Source: Thalassia testudinum (lineage: Eukaryota; Streptophyta; Magnoliopsida; Alismatales; Hydrocharitaceae). Taken from it: 64,000 nucleotides of DNA. The stretch is taken from assembly GCA_037157565.1 (NCBI GenBank), contig JAZHRO010000003.1:45831001-45895000 (forward strand). The letters are read 5' to 3'. Shown here one piece after another: positions 12,301 through 24,603 of this stretch (position 1 is its first letter; every line of letters starts with the position of its first letter). A program made the position numbers and the translations under genes. Below the pieces are notes generated by a model. That model was not told where the DNA came from. It ran no database searches and worked only from the letters and a program-made list of their open reading frames with translations.

Positions 12301-14085
12301 TGATGCGGATTTTATGTGGTTTGTTAAAAGCGGGTTTTTGTCGTTGAGACGCATAAAATCGATCAACTCTTACATTTATAACCTAGATAGGGTGAATACT
12401 TAAGGTCATCCAAGGAGTCCAATTTGTTAAACACATGAATTGATTCTCTCTCTCGCCTCTCAAATTTGCAATTGTCTTTCTATATTTTTTATTTTCTTAT
12501 TTTTAGGGTTTTGAAATAAAGGGCACTTGAAAGTGGGAGTCATTACGCTAAATCTACGCCTATCAACTACTCTACAGTGACAAGAATCAAACCTTTTCTA
12601 TATTTTGGAGGGAAATTAAGGGGTGCTTGGATATTTTTGGAGGGAAAAATGGGAGGAAAATGAAGAGGTTCCTTGATTTTCCCTCCAAAAATACCTTCTA
12701 GAAGGTGTTGATTTTGGAGGGGAAAAAATGGAGGGTGGAGATGGGTTGAAGGGGTAGGTGTAGGGTTGGATTTCAAGGGTTTTGGAGAGAAAAGTTGACA
12801 CCAATTCTAGGTGGTTTTGGAGGGAATTTGGTGGTGTCCTTTGGTGGCAGAGAGGGGTAAGGGATGTGTAGGGTTGGCGTGAAGATTGAGGTGGAGTGGT
12901 GGTAGCTTAGGTGGACCTAGGTAAGGTTAGTTGGTGGAGCTAGTTAGGTGGGTTTTAGGGTTAGGTTTTGGTGGCCAAGGAGGTGACTAGCTAAGCTAAG
13001 CTAGCTTAGCTAGTTTAGCTAGGAAGGAGTACGGTTGGAGGTAGAGGGAGCTAGGATTTTGAGGGAGAAGAGCTGGAGGAAGTAGTCTTGAGCTGCACCC
13101 GAGTTGGTTGCTGCTGAAGAGAACTACAAGGAGCTACCTTAGCTAGATTAGCTTGCTACTTGTCTGTTAGCTGCTAAGCCAAGCTAAGATGAGATGGCTT
13201 CTACTGAAATGAGCTGAGGTGAGCTAGGTCTGGTCTTCCCAGAGTATACCTATCTAGTTGGAGTAGCTAGCTTAGGTCAAGTAGCTCAACTCAACTAAGT
13301 TGAGCTAAGTTAAGCCTCCGGGAGTTGGACTTGAGCTAGCCTAAGCTGGTTGATGACTACTTCAACTAAAAAGGTCTTGTTGGTTGATGGCAGTAACTAT
13401 TCCTATTCAGGTTGATCTCCCAGTGAACTCTTTTAAGCCAAAGGGCTGGAATGGAGCTGGGATCAACTACTAGAGCTAATTTGAGCTACTATCCATCTAA
13501 GGTGAGCTGAATGGAGCTAAGGTGAACTAGCTAGAGCTACCATTCAGCTGAGATGAGACGAATAGAGCTAAGGATGAGTTGATCCAGCTAGAATGAGCTA
13601 GAAACCAAGTGAGATGAGCTGGCTCTAGCTAGGATCAAGCCGATATGTGCTTCTTCTTCACCTTCTACCTTTGTGAGTGACAAGGTATGCGGGATATGAC
13701 TTTTTATCCAGTTAAGGTGAGCTAAATGGAGCTAAGGTGAACTAGCTAGAGCTACCATTCAGCTGAGATGAGCTGAATGGAGCTAGGGATGAGTTGATCC
13801 AGCTAGAATGAGCTAGGAACCAACTGAGATGACATGGATCTAGCTGGGATCCAACCGATATGAGCTTCTTCATCTTCTGCCTTCGTGAGTGCCAAGGTAT
13901 GCGGGATTTGACTTTCTGTCTATCCTTGACACCCAAGTAAACACATTAAAAATACAACTAAAGTGCAATGCATGCCTATCCTAGTTAAATGCCTAAATGT
14001 AGCCCAAAAACCCATTTGCGGAGTTAAAACCCTAAGAGCTAGATCTATTTTAGGGCATAAAATGATGATAAACTGGCATTTACTA
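12301..14085 (-). repeat. Solo LTR C3 (type C) inside element D
   Basis: 1785 bp, homologous to the C1 LTR, beginning TGATGCGG and ending TTTACTA (a decayed CA). Flanks GTATT (12296-12300) and GTATC (14086-14090) are a target duplication with one mismatch. No internal sequence remains. It holds the AGCT-rich tract (about 12960-13870) and a tandem duplication of about 215 bp (13502-13717 and 13718-13925). Confidence 0.85.
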
Positions 14086-15779
14086 GTATCATGGCCCACT
14101 TGCCTACATGGAAGGTCCTTTGTAACTTTTTCGCTCCTTAGTGTGACAGCATTTGCATCGGCATACTCTCTATGAGGTAGGGGAGGTGCAGAAGGGGTAG
14201 ATTAGGCGGGATTAGATGATAAGGCCGACTAACCTGAAGCATAACCAGGAGGTAGAGGACGTGCTTGTAATACTACATGCACCTGTACTTGTGGTGCTTG
14301 GAACCTAGGCGGGGCTCCCTGGTTCTGTACATATCTTGGGTTAGGGACAAGTTGGGAAGGCAAGGCTCCCTAAGATCTATGCTCTTGAAGTAGTTGGTTC
14401 TGCGTACTCTGAATGTTCTAAATCTAATCTGCCATCATTTTCATGAATTTCAAATTGTCATAATTTGATTGACATACAAATTCCTTCAATTCTTCTCTCA
14501 ATGCCTCAAAAGAGTTAGCCCACCTTGGAGGGTGATTGGTAGCTTGATGCAGTGACTAATAAGTACAATAGGATTGCTGCTGAGACAAGAATGGCTGTGC
14601 CATGGGTATGTGTTTTGCGCATTCCCGTATTATATGGTCTGGTAGTGTGGATCTTGATTTGGTCTCTGTAAGTTACCAGACCAGGAAAAGTTAGGATGCT
14701 GGAGCCAACTAGGATTATATGTCTTTGAATACAAGTTATTACACCTGTAACCTTGGATAGCGTTGACAACTTCATAGGCCGAAGATGTCTGAGACACATA
14801 TTCATCAAAGGAATATACACTAGAATCATCATGGGGTGAATAACCTTAATTGTATGGCACCAAAGCCAGATTATTCATGGGTTCCTGATATGTAGGATAC
14901 CATGAAGACAGAGAAGATACATCCCAAGTGAGAAATGTACTCAACCAGGAGGGACTCAGGATGCAAAAGAAGAGTGGGATACAGCTGAATTGCCCAGAAA
15001 TCCAGGTCAAGCTTGAATCAATTCATCGAGCTTCTTGTTAAGCAGCTTCACCTTATCCAGCTTCTTGGTGATAATGTCCATATTAACTCGAGCAGATTTA
15101 GCGTGAACTTCATGGACACTAACTCGTTGCTATCCAGGTTGCTGGAATTGGTTCATAGATGCGCCATTCATCGAGTTCTCTACTAAGGACTTGAATAGTT
15201 CGAATGCGTTGTTCTTGTCCTTTGCAAGGAAATTCTCGCCACTAGATACATTGGCCAAGTACCGATGTATGTCATTCAGCCCATGGTAAAAGACTTCTGC
15301 TAAGTGCCATCTAGGCACGCCATGGTGTGGGCATTTCTTGAGAAGATCATGATATCCATCCCAGGCGTCATGCAATTTCTCCCCTGGTCCTTGAGAGAAG
15401 GTCGAAATTGCATGCCTCATCGCATTTATCCGACCAATCGGGAAAAACTTTTGGAGGAATTCACGACGTAATTCCGCCCAGGTTCCAATCGGCCTCCCGA
15501 TGGTCTTGAACCAATAAGAAGCTTTATCATTAAGAGAGAATGGAAAAAGCTTCATGAGAACAATCCCTAAATCAACATTTCTAGGTCAAACTAATTCAGG
15601 GATTCAACTCAGATCCTTAATGTGCTGGAAGAAATCCTCATTTGAGTTTCCATGAAAATGAGTCTGAATCAGACATATTATGTTTGGCTTCAGCTCGAAT
15701 GCATCTCCGCTCGTAGGAATCTAGACTTGAGGTTCCAAAATTGTAGCTGCCGGATCATAGAAGTCCCGTAGTTGTTCTT
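14086..15779 (-). pseudogene. gag: gag, main part, element D (Athila type)
   Basis: The clearest piece is the frame at 15130-15555 (retrotrans_gag domain): LFPFSLNDKASYWF, then FLQKFFPIGR and LLKKCPHHGVPRW, a standard series of Athila capsid motifs. Further downstream, in a broken frame near 14700, TYNPSWLQHPNFSWSGN matches the conserved Athila Gag C-terminal motif. Internal stops and frameshifts make it a pseudogene. The start lies in the separate piece at 18421-18574. No zinc knuckle was seen. Confidence 0.85.
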
Positions 15780-18415
15780 TAATGGTATCACCATCATTAG
15801 CCATAACTAGCTTTAATTAGTTGGAATCAAGTGATAAATGCTCTTGAATAATCACCTGAGGACAGTAATTCCACTCAAATCCATTCTACCAAGAAAACAT
15901 TAAAATAGAGTTAATTCTATAGGTTTAACATCACATCATGAATGTAGAGTAACCCCGGGGTCACCTAGGGGTTAATTGAAGGTTAATTGAGCATTAAAGT
16001 CTAAAGAGCGGGTCCACAAAAATAGAAATAGGGTTTCATGCATTCCGAGAACCAAAACAGCACACCAAAACCTTAATTTCAGACCCGCTTAAATTAAAGA
16101 GGTTTTGATCAGGATAAAATTCATCTAAACCTTCTAAAATTCATATAAAAATATTTCAAGAGGTTTGGTACCCTTGGTTTGACCATCTGAACCTATTTTG
16201 ACCTAGAATAGAGCTTCAAATAGGATTTTATCCTAATTTGAGCTTCTGTACAAATTGCCTAGTCAAACATGGTTAAAACTCAAATACAAGTTCACCATTA
16301 GATTCCTTGGGTCTAAATTAGGTTAGCACCAAAATTTAGGTCCAATCAGAGTTTATCTTGACCTATTTTGCAATTTAGTCCCTTAAAACTCTATTTCTCT
16401 AACTTAAACTCGTAACTTTCAATTTTATTGTGATCAGGTCCCTAAGTTTCTCATCTTCTTCAAGTTTTAGTCCCTACCACCATTGTTAGGTCAACCGACC
16501 TATAGACGAGCTTTGACTTGATCAAAACATCATCAAATCAACTCCAAATCCCACCAAATTTGGTGGGATTAGTGTTCACTGATCAGCATCTTGGACTTTA
16601 ATTGGTGATAGAGAGGCCATGCGAACCCACAAAAATCGTGAGATACTTTGCTTATAAACCAAGGCTCAATCAAGCCTTCTTCCTCAATTAGAGCTTGGTT
16701 TTGAGCTCTATAAAAGAACCCCCAACTCCAGACCATCCTCTTAAGCAAGGTTTCAAGGCCAAAACACTTCTCCTTCCTCAGCCTACTCTGAACAAGCTCC
16801 AATGAGCTTCTTGATCTTCCTTCGTCACCCTATGCCACATACAATAGGCAGAGGGAATTTCTCCCCCGATGTCTTCCGCATCTAGTGCACATTAGCTAGC
16901 ACTCTCTGACCCCTTCCTCCTCGCCGTCTCTCCCACCGGAGCCTTCGTCTCCTCCGGCACCAGCCAATCACAGCTGGCACCAACTTGTCCCCTTTCTTCC
17001 CTCTTAGGTAGTCACTCTTCTTCCTCTTCTTCTGTACGTTAGATCTAACCCCTTCCTACCCTAATCCAACCGACGTAACACCGTCTTGCCCTCCATCTTC
17101 TCTAGCACCGGCCGTGCCTCCGGCGAGGCTGTGCGACTGACGCACACATCCAAATCACTGGCCACCACCATCAAAAGTTCCCCCTATTCACGTAGACCAA
17201 AATCCCTCTACCTATTGGTGCTTTTACCCACTCACGCACCCCACTGGATGAACCCATCCTTCACCTGATCCTCCAACATCATCCAGCCACTACACTCATC
17301 CAAACAACTTGCAACCACCACTGTTCACTTCTTTGACTCACGGCAGCTCTCCTGAACCCGCTAATTGGGGCTTAAAGCCCGTGTTCATGATTTTAGGTGT
17401 CGCCAACTTTGACCGTCATCTCCGATACCGTCATCCCTCCTTCGGCCGTCATATCTGCCAATTCCACGATCAATCAACGTAGCCGACCTCTAGGAGCAGA
17501 GTTGCATCTTCAATTAAGAAGCGAAGCAACAGCAACAGACCAATTGATGCAAGCTTCTTCACTACTACAGTGAGGAGGAGGAGGCTCATATTAGTCCCAC
17601 ATCAGTTATCTCCACCAGACAACAACATATAAGTTGAATTTGTGAAGATCGCTTCTCGCCTTGACATAGAGGGGTGAGGTCCCTCACTCTCCCTCTATCA
17701 CTCCTCACTCACCCCCACACCCGATGAGCCTAGACTCCTGACCCATATACCCAATTACCTGCCTAGGCTTAAACTCGATTCTGAGAAAGGGAAGAGGAGA
17801 AAATCTGAGGAGGGTAGGGGTAGGTTTTGCACTATACTCCTTGGGATGCATGCCTATTTGTTCTATACTTAGCATCTTTGAGAGGTTTCTACTCTATGCT
17901 ATTTCTATGCCTATTCTGAGGCCTTGATACTTAAGGCAACTGAAGCACCCTTGCGACATCAGACTATGGTTGACTTGAGGTACTATGGGGTTATTTGAGA
18001 TGCTTATCTGACATGTCTATTTGAAACATTAGTGGTTCTAACCATTATAGAGAAATTTGAGATTGTGATTACATTAGGTTAAGTGCTTGATTGGTGGATA
18101 TAATTGGTGATTTAAATCACAATTTTTACAATTTATTATATTCTTTCTATCCCATCAACTTTTGAGATACAATTTCTATAATTTAATATATTTTTGAGTG
18201 CATTATTCATTGAACATCTTTCTTATACTTAATCATTGTGCTCATTATTATTAATTGCGATTAGTGCATGAATTTCAATTCACTCCCTGCAAACGACCTT
18301 AGACTCAATTTCTATTTTCGAGTACTTTACAAATTTTAAATGTTGTAGAGCGATTTTCGTCGATTATACTACAACACGATACATTCCTTAAAAGATGACT
18401 CTCGCCCCTTCAACA
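15780..18415 (+). repeat. Solo LTR B2 (B/G type) inside the gag gene of element D
   Basis: 2636 bp on the plus strand, from TAATGGTATCACCATCA (decayed TGATGGGAACACCATCA) to ...CCTTCAACA. Flanks TTCTT (15775-15779) and TTCTC (18416-18420) form a target duplication with one mismatch. No PBS follows, so the internal region was lost by LTR recombination. It carries a TATA box CTATAAAAG at 16708-16716 and the snRNA-type promoter at 17594-17633. Confidence 0.88.
17594..17633 (+). promoter_or_regulatory. snRNA-type promoter (USE + TATA) in solo LTR B2
   Basis: GTCCCACATCA (17594-17604) matches 10 of 11 bases of the plant upstream sequence element RTCCCACATCG. TATAAG starts 23 bp later. In plant snRNA genes a spacing near 24 bp specifies RNA polymerase III and about 34 bp polymerase II. 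A conserved hairpin GGGTGAGGTCCCTCACT follows at about 17672-17688. Confidence 0.6.
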
Positions 18416-18420
18416 TTCTC

Positions 18421-18574
18421 TGTGTGGTGGATGCTGCATCCTGTTTAGTGTGGTGAGAATCCTATCAATACTCTACTCATATCTCTGTTCTAATTCCTCA
18501 ACCCTAGATTACAGATGAGGCATTAAGTCTTGATTTTCAGGGCCCTGACTAGGTCTAGGACCAAGATTAGCCAT
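18421..18574 (-). pseudogene. gag: gag N-terminus, element D
   Basis: From an ATG at 18574 the minus strand reads MANLGPRPSQGPENQDL and continues, with two stops, to the site where solo LTR B2 inserted. It resumes beyond the LTR with QLRDFYDPAAT, typical of Athila Gag N-terminal regions. Confidence 0.7.
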
Positions 18575-20023
18575 CTCAGCTAATCAAGAAGAAGATGAGG
18601 GTTGAGAAGAAGAGTCAGGCGAAACGAAAAGTCATCTTCGCCACCATGGGTTTGGTTCCCAAGGTCCAACTAACTTAGGTCCTAAAAACTTCCTTCCTTG
18701 CATACACCAAAAACAAGGCTTGGTGTAGCCAAGCCAAACAAGGCTAAGGCCTTGTTAATCAAATTGGTCCATTAGAATCAGATGACCAGATATTTCGTTC
18801 AGGTTGAAATTGTTGAAGAAAATTCATCGAGAAGTCGACTGAAAATGATCCCCGCCTCTTAAGCTAATCCAACCAGTCTATTTACGAGGGGACTAAGATG
18901 AAGGTTCCTCCTTTGACTTTCGCCTCTGGTTCCTTTCTGCCCCTTAGATGTGGTCATTTGATACTACTCTGCAAGCTCAACACCAAGTTTGACCAAAGAG
19001 ATTGAGATCACCCAATAGTTAAAAGACGAATGCCGGTTAGTTGATATAATTTTATGATTTTTTTCTTAAACTTTTCTTCAGTTTGGGTGCGTGTTGAGTG
19101 GTCCACAAGGTGACTTGACTCACCGACTAATCACCGAACTTGATTGAGTCTAGGCTAGTCCAATGCAGTCTCTAAATGTGACCCTAAAGATTAAACCTAG
19201 GGTACATGCAGCTTGACTAAGCAGACCATAGTTAGATTCAAAATACTCTCCAAGATATAATTGGAATTCAAATGATGTAAAAATTGGCAGCAAGCTTTCG
19301 TTTTCAATATTATTTTTAGAGAATATTTTTTTAGAATTTCTACTTTCTTAAATAAACAAATATGGATTTTTAACTAACAAGGGCTAGATCTGAGATTTTG
19401 ACCCCATGTTAGTTTTTCTTTTTGAAATAGTACCAAATGCGATCCCAAAATTTGAAAAAAATATGGGAATGAAAGCTAACTTGATTATCATTCAAACCCC
19501 ACCATTTTTGGGTCAATCCAATTTTTGTGTTGTTCAAAATTGATTTTTGAAGTTCAAAAAAATCTACATTTTAGTCTATCTGACCTTGTGCACTCCATGA
19601 ATTTTTTAAAAATCCACAAATTGAATCCTTTCATAGGAACACTACCATTGAAAAGGTAATTTAAAATTTTATCATTTACCTAAATTTTAAAATTTTTGGA
19701 CCAATAAAAACATGTTAATTGATTTTTCAAATTTGTAACAAATTTCTGGCCGAATTTCAAAAAATAGCTCAAATGCCTTTCAATCCTAATTTTTTTTTTC
19801 TTTTGATGCAAAGCAAATCATAACTAAATGAAATCTTAATTTGTTTTTTCAAATAACTCCTATCCTAATGTAAAAGCGAATCCTAATCTAAAATCCTACT
19901 GAGATAGTTATCTGCACCTGATTTTCTTCACCCGCACTCGATGCATGCGTGGATCCTCATTTCATACCTGCACACCAAAGAGAAAAACACTAAATTAGAT
20001 ACTAAATCAAGAATCGTTGTGCC
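18575..20023 (-). other. 5' untranslated leader of element D
   Basis: No supported ORF. The block 18836-18935 is conserved with the element A leader (196-300), suggesting a cis-acting function. The part nearest the PBS (19260-19900) is AT-rich. Confidence 0.7.
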
Positions 20024-20041
20024 TCCCCGGCAACAACACCA
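20024..20041 (-). other. Primer-binding site of element D
   Basis: The minus strand reads TGGTGTTGTTGCCGGGGA, a tRNA-Asp-type PBS with three changes, three bases from the LTR end at 20045. Confidence 0.88.
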
Positions 20042-20044
20042 ATT

Positions 20045-21664
20045 TGCTCGGGCATAAAATCGTGCTTTAAGATATTTTATTCTCGGTCAAACTAAGGGTG
20101 GCAGTAAAATGACTTGATTTTAACACTGATCTAAAACTAACTAGAACTAAACACTAATCATGATAGATAACTTTAAATTAGATAATAATCAGGAAATTGT
20201 TTCATCAGATCAATGCTTGATAGGAATTTCAACTAGAACTAAATAACTAAAACATGCAATACTAGAACTAGAATTACTAAAAATAACTATCTAATCTAGT
20301 AGAACAAGGGCACTAAGGGTGGTCCTTGGTGGCCTTTGGAGAGGTTGGCGAGAGCAGTAGCGGTGAACCAAAGTGGTCTTGATGGATGTCTGAGAGAGAG
20401 TAGGAGAAGCTTGGAGATGTCCAGAGCATGAGATGGAGGGAGAACTGTTGACAGGAGGGAGAGATACCTTCAAATGGGAGCTCTGGGGTCCCTTTTATAG
20501 TTAAAATGAGGGGCAAAGCAAGTATTTTGGCCCCCAAAATCGTGCAACACCTTTGGACTGATCAGATTCATTGATCGGGAGATCAACGGATCAGATCCCA
20601 CCTCAAATAGACCTCCATCATGCCTTCATCGTGCAAACGCTCCAAAACGTGCCATGTGGCAGCTGCTTAGCTGCCCGATCCACCGCCATCGCTCTTCTCA
20701 CACGCGCAAGCATTCAAAATTAGTCATTCGATCGTGAAGATCAACGGCTGAGATCTCGCACCGCACTACCTCTAGTCTCTGCGTGCAATGATGCATCTAA
20801 CTGCACGACACCTCGTGCATTATCACACCATCTTAGGTCTGGCGCAAGATGTGTGCCATGCATTCGTCTCCGCGCCACTCGATCGCCATCACATGACCCT
20901 ATTTCATCCAAGTGCATCGCCTCTTCTAATTTCGCTCTCCACACGATTTGAGCATGTGTCTCGTGCTTCTATGTGAGGTCAGTGACCAACACACTACGTG
21001 CGTATTTGCATCTCAATTCTGATTTCACCTACGGCCGCCCTTAGCCGTTGGATGATGATCCAAAGGCTAAGATGGATTCCCACTTGATGAGGGGCGGAGA
21101 GGTGGGCGACGTGGCTCAACAGTGGCCATTGGATGAGGATACAAAGACCCTGCTTCACTCTTCAGTGGTTAAGGCATGAAGGTGGGCCGTTGGGATGGCA
21201 GCACGTGGTGCCATCCTGACCGTCCATCTTCCCGCCTAGTTGTTGCTGTAAGACTCTGATTCAGTTGATTTTTACACTGTTGGACTATGATCGTTGATCC
21301 AGATCCATTCGTGCAGTCAAATTTGGCATCTGAGGTTCGAATTTGTGTCACCTTGCTTCTTGGCCTTTACTCTTCCGCGAACTTCATAGGATGCTATGGA
21401 AGTCTGATCAAGATGATCTCGGAAGCATTAGATTCCAGTTGTTGTCCTAAATAGATCTGTACGGTCAGATTTATCATCCGTGGCCTCGAATTACCTGCAA
21501 TTATTATTGCCTCTCAATTAGAACATAATATAGTATTATTATTTACAAAGCTAACAAATCAACTATGATACAAAATATGCTGCTCATGCATGCATTATAC
21601 CTAAGTTAAGCTAGGATCTAACTGAAATTCAGGTAGAATAGGTCCTATAATTGTTGCACAATCA
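20045..21664 (-). repeat. 5' LTR of element D
   Basis: 1620 bp, minus strand. It contains a good TATA box (sense CTATAAAAGG, 20491-20500) and the inverted-repeat motifs of the family, e.g. CCGTTGGAT-gatg-ATCCAAAGG near 21046, with one mismatch. The right end is set by the CCCGA target copy. Confidence 0.9.
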
Positions 21665-21669
21665 CCCGA

Positions 21670-22000
21670 CACCCTCCTCCTCCTCATCATCCCCATGCAT
21701 GTCCTCCCCGACCTCATGCTCCTCCTCCTCCCCCTCCTGTCGCCCCCCTCCTCCCCTTCCAATGGCCTCCTCCTTCTCCCTAACATTCTCCTCCTCCTTC
21801 CCCTTCTATCGCCCCCCCCTCCTCCTCCTCCTCCTCCTCCTCCCCCTCCTACCATTCCCCTCCTCCTCCTCCTCCTCCTCCTACCACCCCCTCCTCCTCC
21901 TCCCCATCCTATCATTGCCCCCTCATCCTCTTTCACCTCTACGACACCCCTCCTCCTCCCCAACCACCCCTCCTCCTCCTCCTCCTCCCTGTCCTTGGAC
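21670..22000. repeat. (CCT)n-rich polypyrimidine tract, right part
   Basis: Long CCT/CTC runs that continue the 6928-7053 tract on the far side of element D. The Gly/Arg-rich (minus) and Ser/Pro/Leu-rich (plus) ORFs here (21601-22038, 21651-22010, 21695-22042) are repeat artefacts. Confidence 0.9.
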
Positions 22001-24600
22001 ATCAACCTAGCTAGGACTACACTCAAATTTGTATTCAAATAAGTTTGATAAACTGACCAGGGTATCGATTGCTATTAAACTTAACCTAAAACATGCATTT
22101 AATCTAGATATGGGTCTAACAAGATGAACCTCAAGTTACATATGTGGTTAAAGTCTGTGAGACTTGTGCTTTCTCAAGATAGGAGATATGTCATGTGCAT
22201 GGCACACGACTTTCAAAGTTAGTTTACCTAACTGGGTATAACCTAAACATATGGGATAATGATTGTTCACCAATGGGATATCTCCTTGAGAATTTACCCC
22301 TTGTTTAGCCTTGTTAACATGGGATGTGCAATTCTATGTTCGATTATGTTGTGTGTATTCCTTCTTGCTGGACACACAGGTTATCCTCTCTTCCAAAAAT
22401 CCTTACTTAGATGCTGTAAACTAAGCCTTATACTATAAAATTTGAGAGATTGTTTCGTATAATCCCTCATAGATTTTTAACTAACGTTGCACATTGAGTA
22501 TAGCAGAGGTGGTCAGTTTGAGCAATGAGGTTTCACCAAGAAAACGATCGTTGTGAGATGACTCTATGATAATTGTAATCTCACTACAATTCATGTTTCT
22601 TGAGTGTTGACTTCACAGCAAGGTGAGCTCTAATTGTTTCCTAAGGTAATTTTTGAAGATTATTGTGATAATTATGCACCTATACTGATGGTGGAATCTT
22701 TCATCTTGGAAGGCGTACCAAATCCAACATAATAAAATTGCAAGGGAGGATTTTCTCTATGTAAAGTTCGCTATGGATGCTAATTTGGTCATAAAGTGTT
22801 TTAACACTTTAATGTTATTTATTTTTATGCCTTTAGGCATTTGCATATTCGCTCTTTGCTAAGTTCATGATTCTATTAAGTAGTAGATATGATTCCAAAG
22901 ATATTTCTATAAGTCTATCAAATTTTTTTTTATAAGAACAATGTGTGTCAATTACAGCACTTGATATTTCTACATCGATTTTATATTAGTAAATAGTATC
23001 AAATTGCCAACTTCACTAAATGAAGAGACCAACTTCACTAAATGAGACTACTACAATACAGTCGCTCAGCCAATTCAACTAGGTTCTAGTTAGTTATTAT
23101 TGGAGCTTGATTCTTCTTTTTTTTAACCAAGTTTTAGATAATAATGTGTTATTTAATTGATTCTATTTCTGAAATTACCAGTTATCATCGACTGACATTA
23201 TCGGAGGTTGTACTATTTGGAGGTATAATTTTAATGTTTTTTATTTATTTAATTGATAATATAGGTTTTGTTAAATGTAGTATGTGCCCACATATTATCT
23301 TTTGTCATTAAATGCATGTGGGGGTGCCCACTTTTAGGAACAGATTATGAATATTATTTTTAATGTGATTTAGTAATGTGGGGTGTGTCCACTTTTAATG
23401 TTTTTTTAATTATAAGTGATTAATATTTTATGTGGGGTGTGCCCACTTTTATCAATTTTATTATTTTTCTTTGTAGGTTCATAGAAAAACTTCAAATTTT
23501 AAGAGGGAACTTTGCCGAATTTTTTAGAATTTTTTAATATTCAAATTAGTTATTATTTCGACACTACATCACCTAGCCATGCACTTAATCACCTTACCTT
23601 GCTCTCTTCACTCATTTCGCACACACCCACATTCCATAAACACACGCACACCCTCTCACAATCCTAGACACACCCACATTCCATAAACACACGCACACCC
23701 TCTCACAATCCTAGACACACCCACAATAACACTCACCACATTAGAATCGTTAGGACCATCTTTCAACCTAATGTTTATACCTTGACCTATTCGTAATCAC
23801 CTCACCATAACCCATGCCTAAAACCATCACTCTAGCCTATCCATTTAGGAACCCAACACAACCATATAACCACCATCAACACATTCTAGGAGCCTACTTG
23901 AATGCCTAGCCTCTCAATTATTAGCTTATCCCATGGCCATCCCTTCACCATTCCATGAACCACAATAAATCCCATGACTGAGCCCAAATCACCATTTCCT
24001 TAACCTCCACACTAGTAATCACCATACACCAAAGGACTAACGAGCACATACTCATTCACATTACAGAGCCACTCACTTCTAGGCACCTACATAGACTTTA
24101 TCACAATCACCTAGCTTAGGCCAACGACCCTCTACTTGGTAGTAATCACCCCCATTATCACCACTACAACTACCTTCACTCCATCCCTATTTCCCATCCC
24201 AGAACTCCATGCCATGATGCACCAAAGGCACACCCAAATCACACTTGTCATTTCCGTTATTCCCCTCCTTGTTGTGCATGGCTTGTACGTATTTTTAGTG
24301 CTTTGTGTAAGTAGCATTATGCTACAAAGATTTGTAGTAGTTAACTCTTTGAACATTTAGAATGTTGTTGCTTTCCTTGTTGTCATTTCAATGAATGGTG
24401 TTACAAGAAAGAGTTGTAAATATACAAGTCCTTGTGGTTTCTCATTGCAATTTTTGTAATGTGGGGTGTGCCCACTTTCATTTTAATATGCATGTTTATA
24501 GAAAAACCTCCAAATTTAAAGAGAAACTCTGTTGAAATTTTTTAATATTTTTTAATGTTTGCCAAACTTCTTTCATTAATGATTTATATATTAATGATTT
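22001..24600 (+). other. CACTA interior without recognised gene
   Basis: Mostly AT-rich. It holds four copies of a motif like GTGGGGTGTGCCCACTTTTA (near 23318, 23379, 23432 and 24461) and two copies, about 1 kb apart, of a block containing TAGAAAAAC.TC.AAATTT (near 23485 and 24498). The C/A-rich stretch at 23580-24360 includes the 47-bp minisatellite. The ORF at 24136-24360 shows no recognisable family. This may be decayed exon and intron sequence of the first transposon gene. Confidence 0.5.
23622..23715. repeat. 47-bp minisatellite, two perfect copies
   Basis: A unit beginning CACACCCACATTCCATAAAC is repeated head to tail at 23622-23668 and 23669-23715, followed by a partial third start. 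Confidence 0.95.
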
Positions 24601-24603
24601 TAA

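Larger units (their letters stand above)
7059..21664 (-). mobile_element. Element D: old gag-pro LTR retrotransposon without pol
   Basis: A complete minus-strand element of about 14.6 kb, including two nested solo LTRs. Its ends are TGCTTGGGC...CAATCA, with target-site copies CCTGA (7054-7058) and CCCGA (21665-21669). Order 5' to 3': LTR 21664-20045, PBS, leader, gag (split by solo LTR B2), gag C-terminus and protease (split by solo LTR C3), acidic region, internal hairpin/polypurine module, 3' non-coding region, terminal hairpin/polypurine module, LTR 8735-7059. No RT, RNase H or integrase motif was found. All reading frames are broken. The LTRs differ by roughly 10% in the parts compared by eye, so the insertion is old. 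Confidence 0.9.

Noticed and set aside
21601..22042. Long Gly/Arg-rich, Pro-rich and Ser/Leu-rich ORFs
   Set aside because: They are translations of (CCT)n in different frames, with no domain and no conservation signal.
23580..24360. Possible separate gene or nested transposon between the two TAGAAAAAC blocks
   Set aside because: No terminal repeats, target duplication or coding motif was found; left as unassigned CACTA interior.
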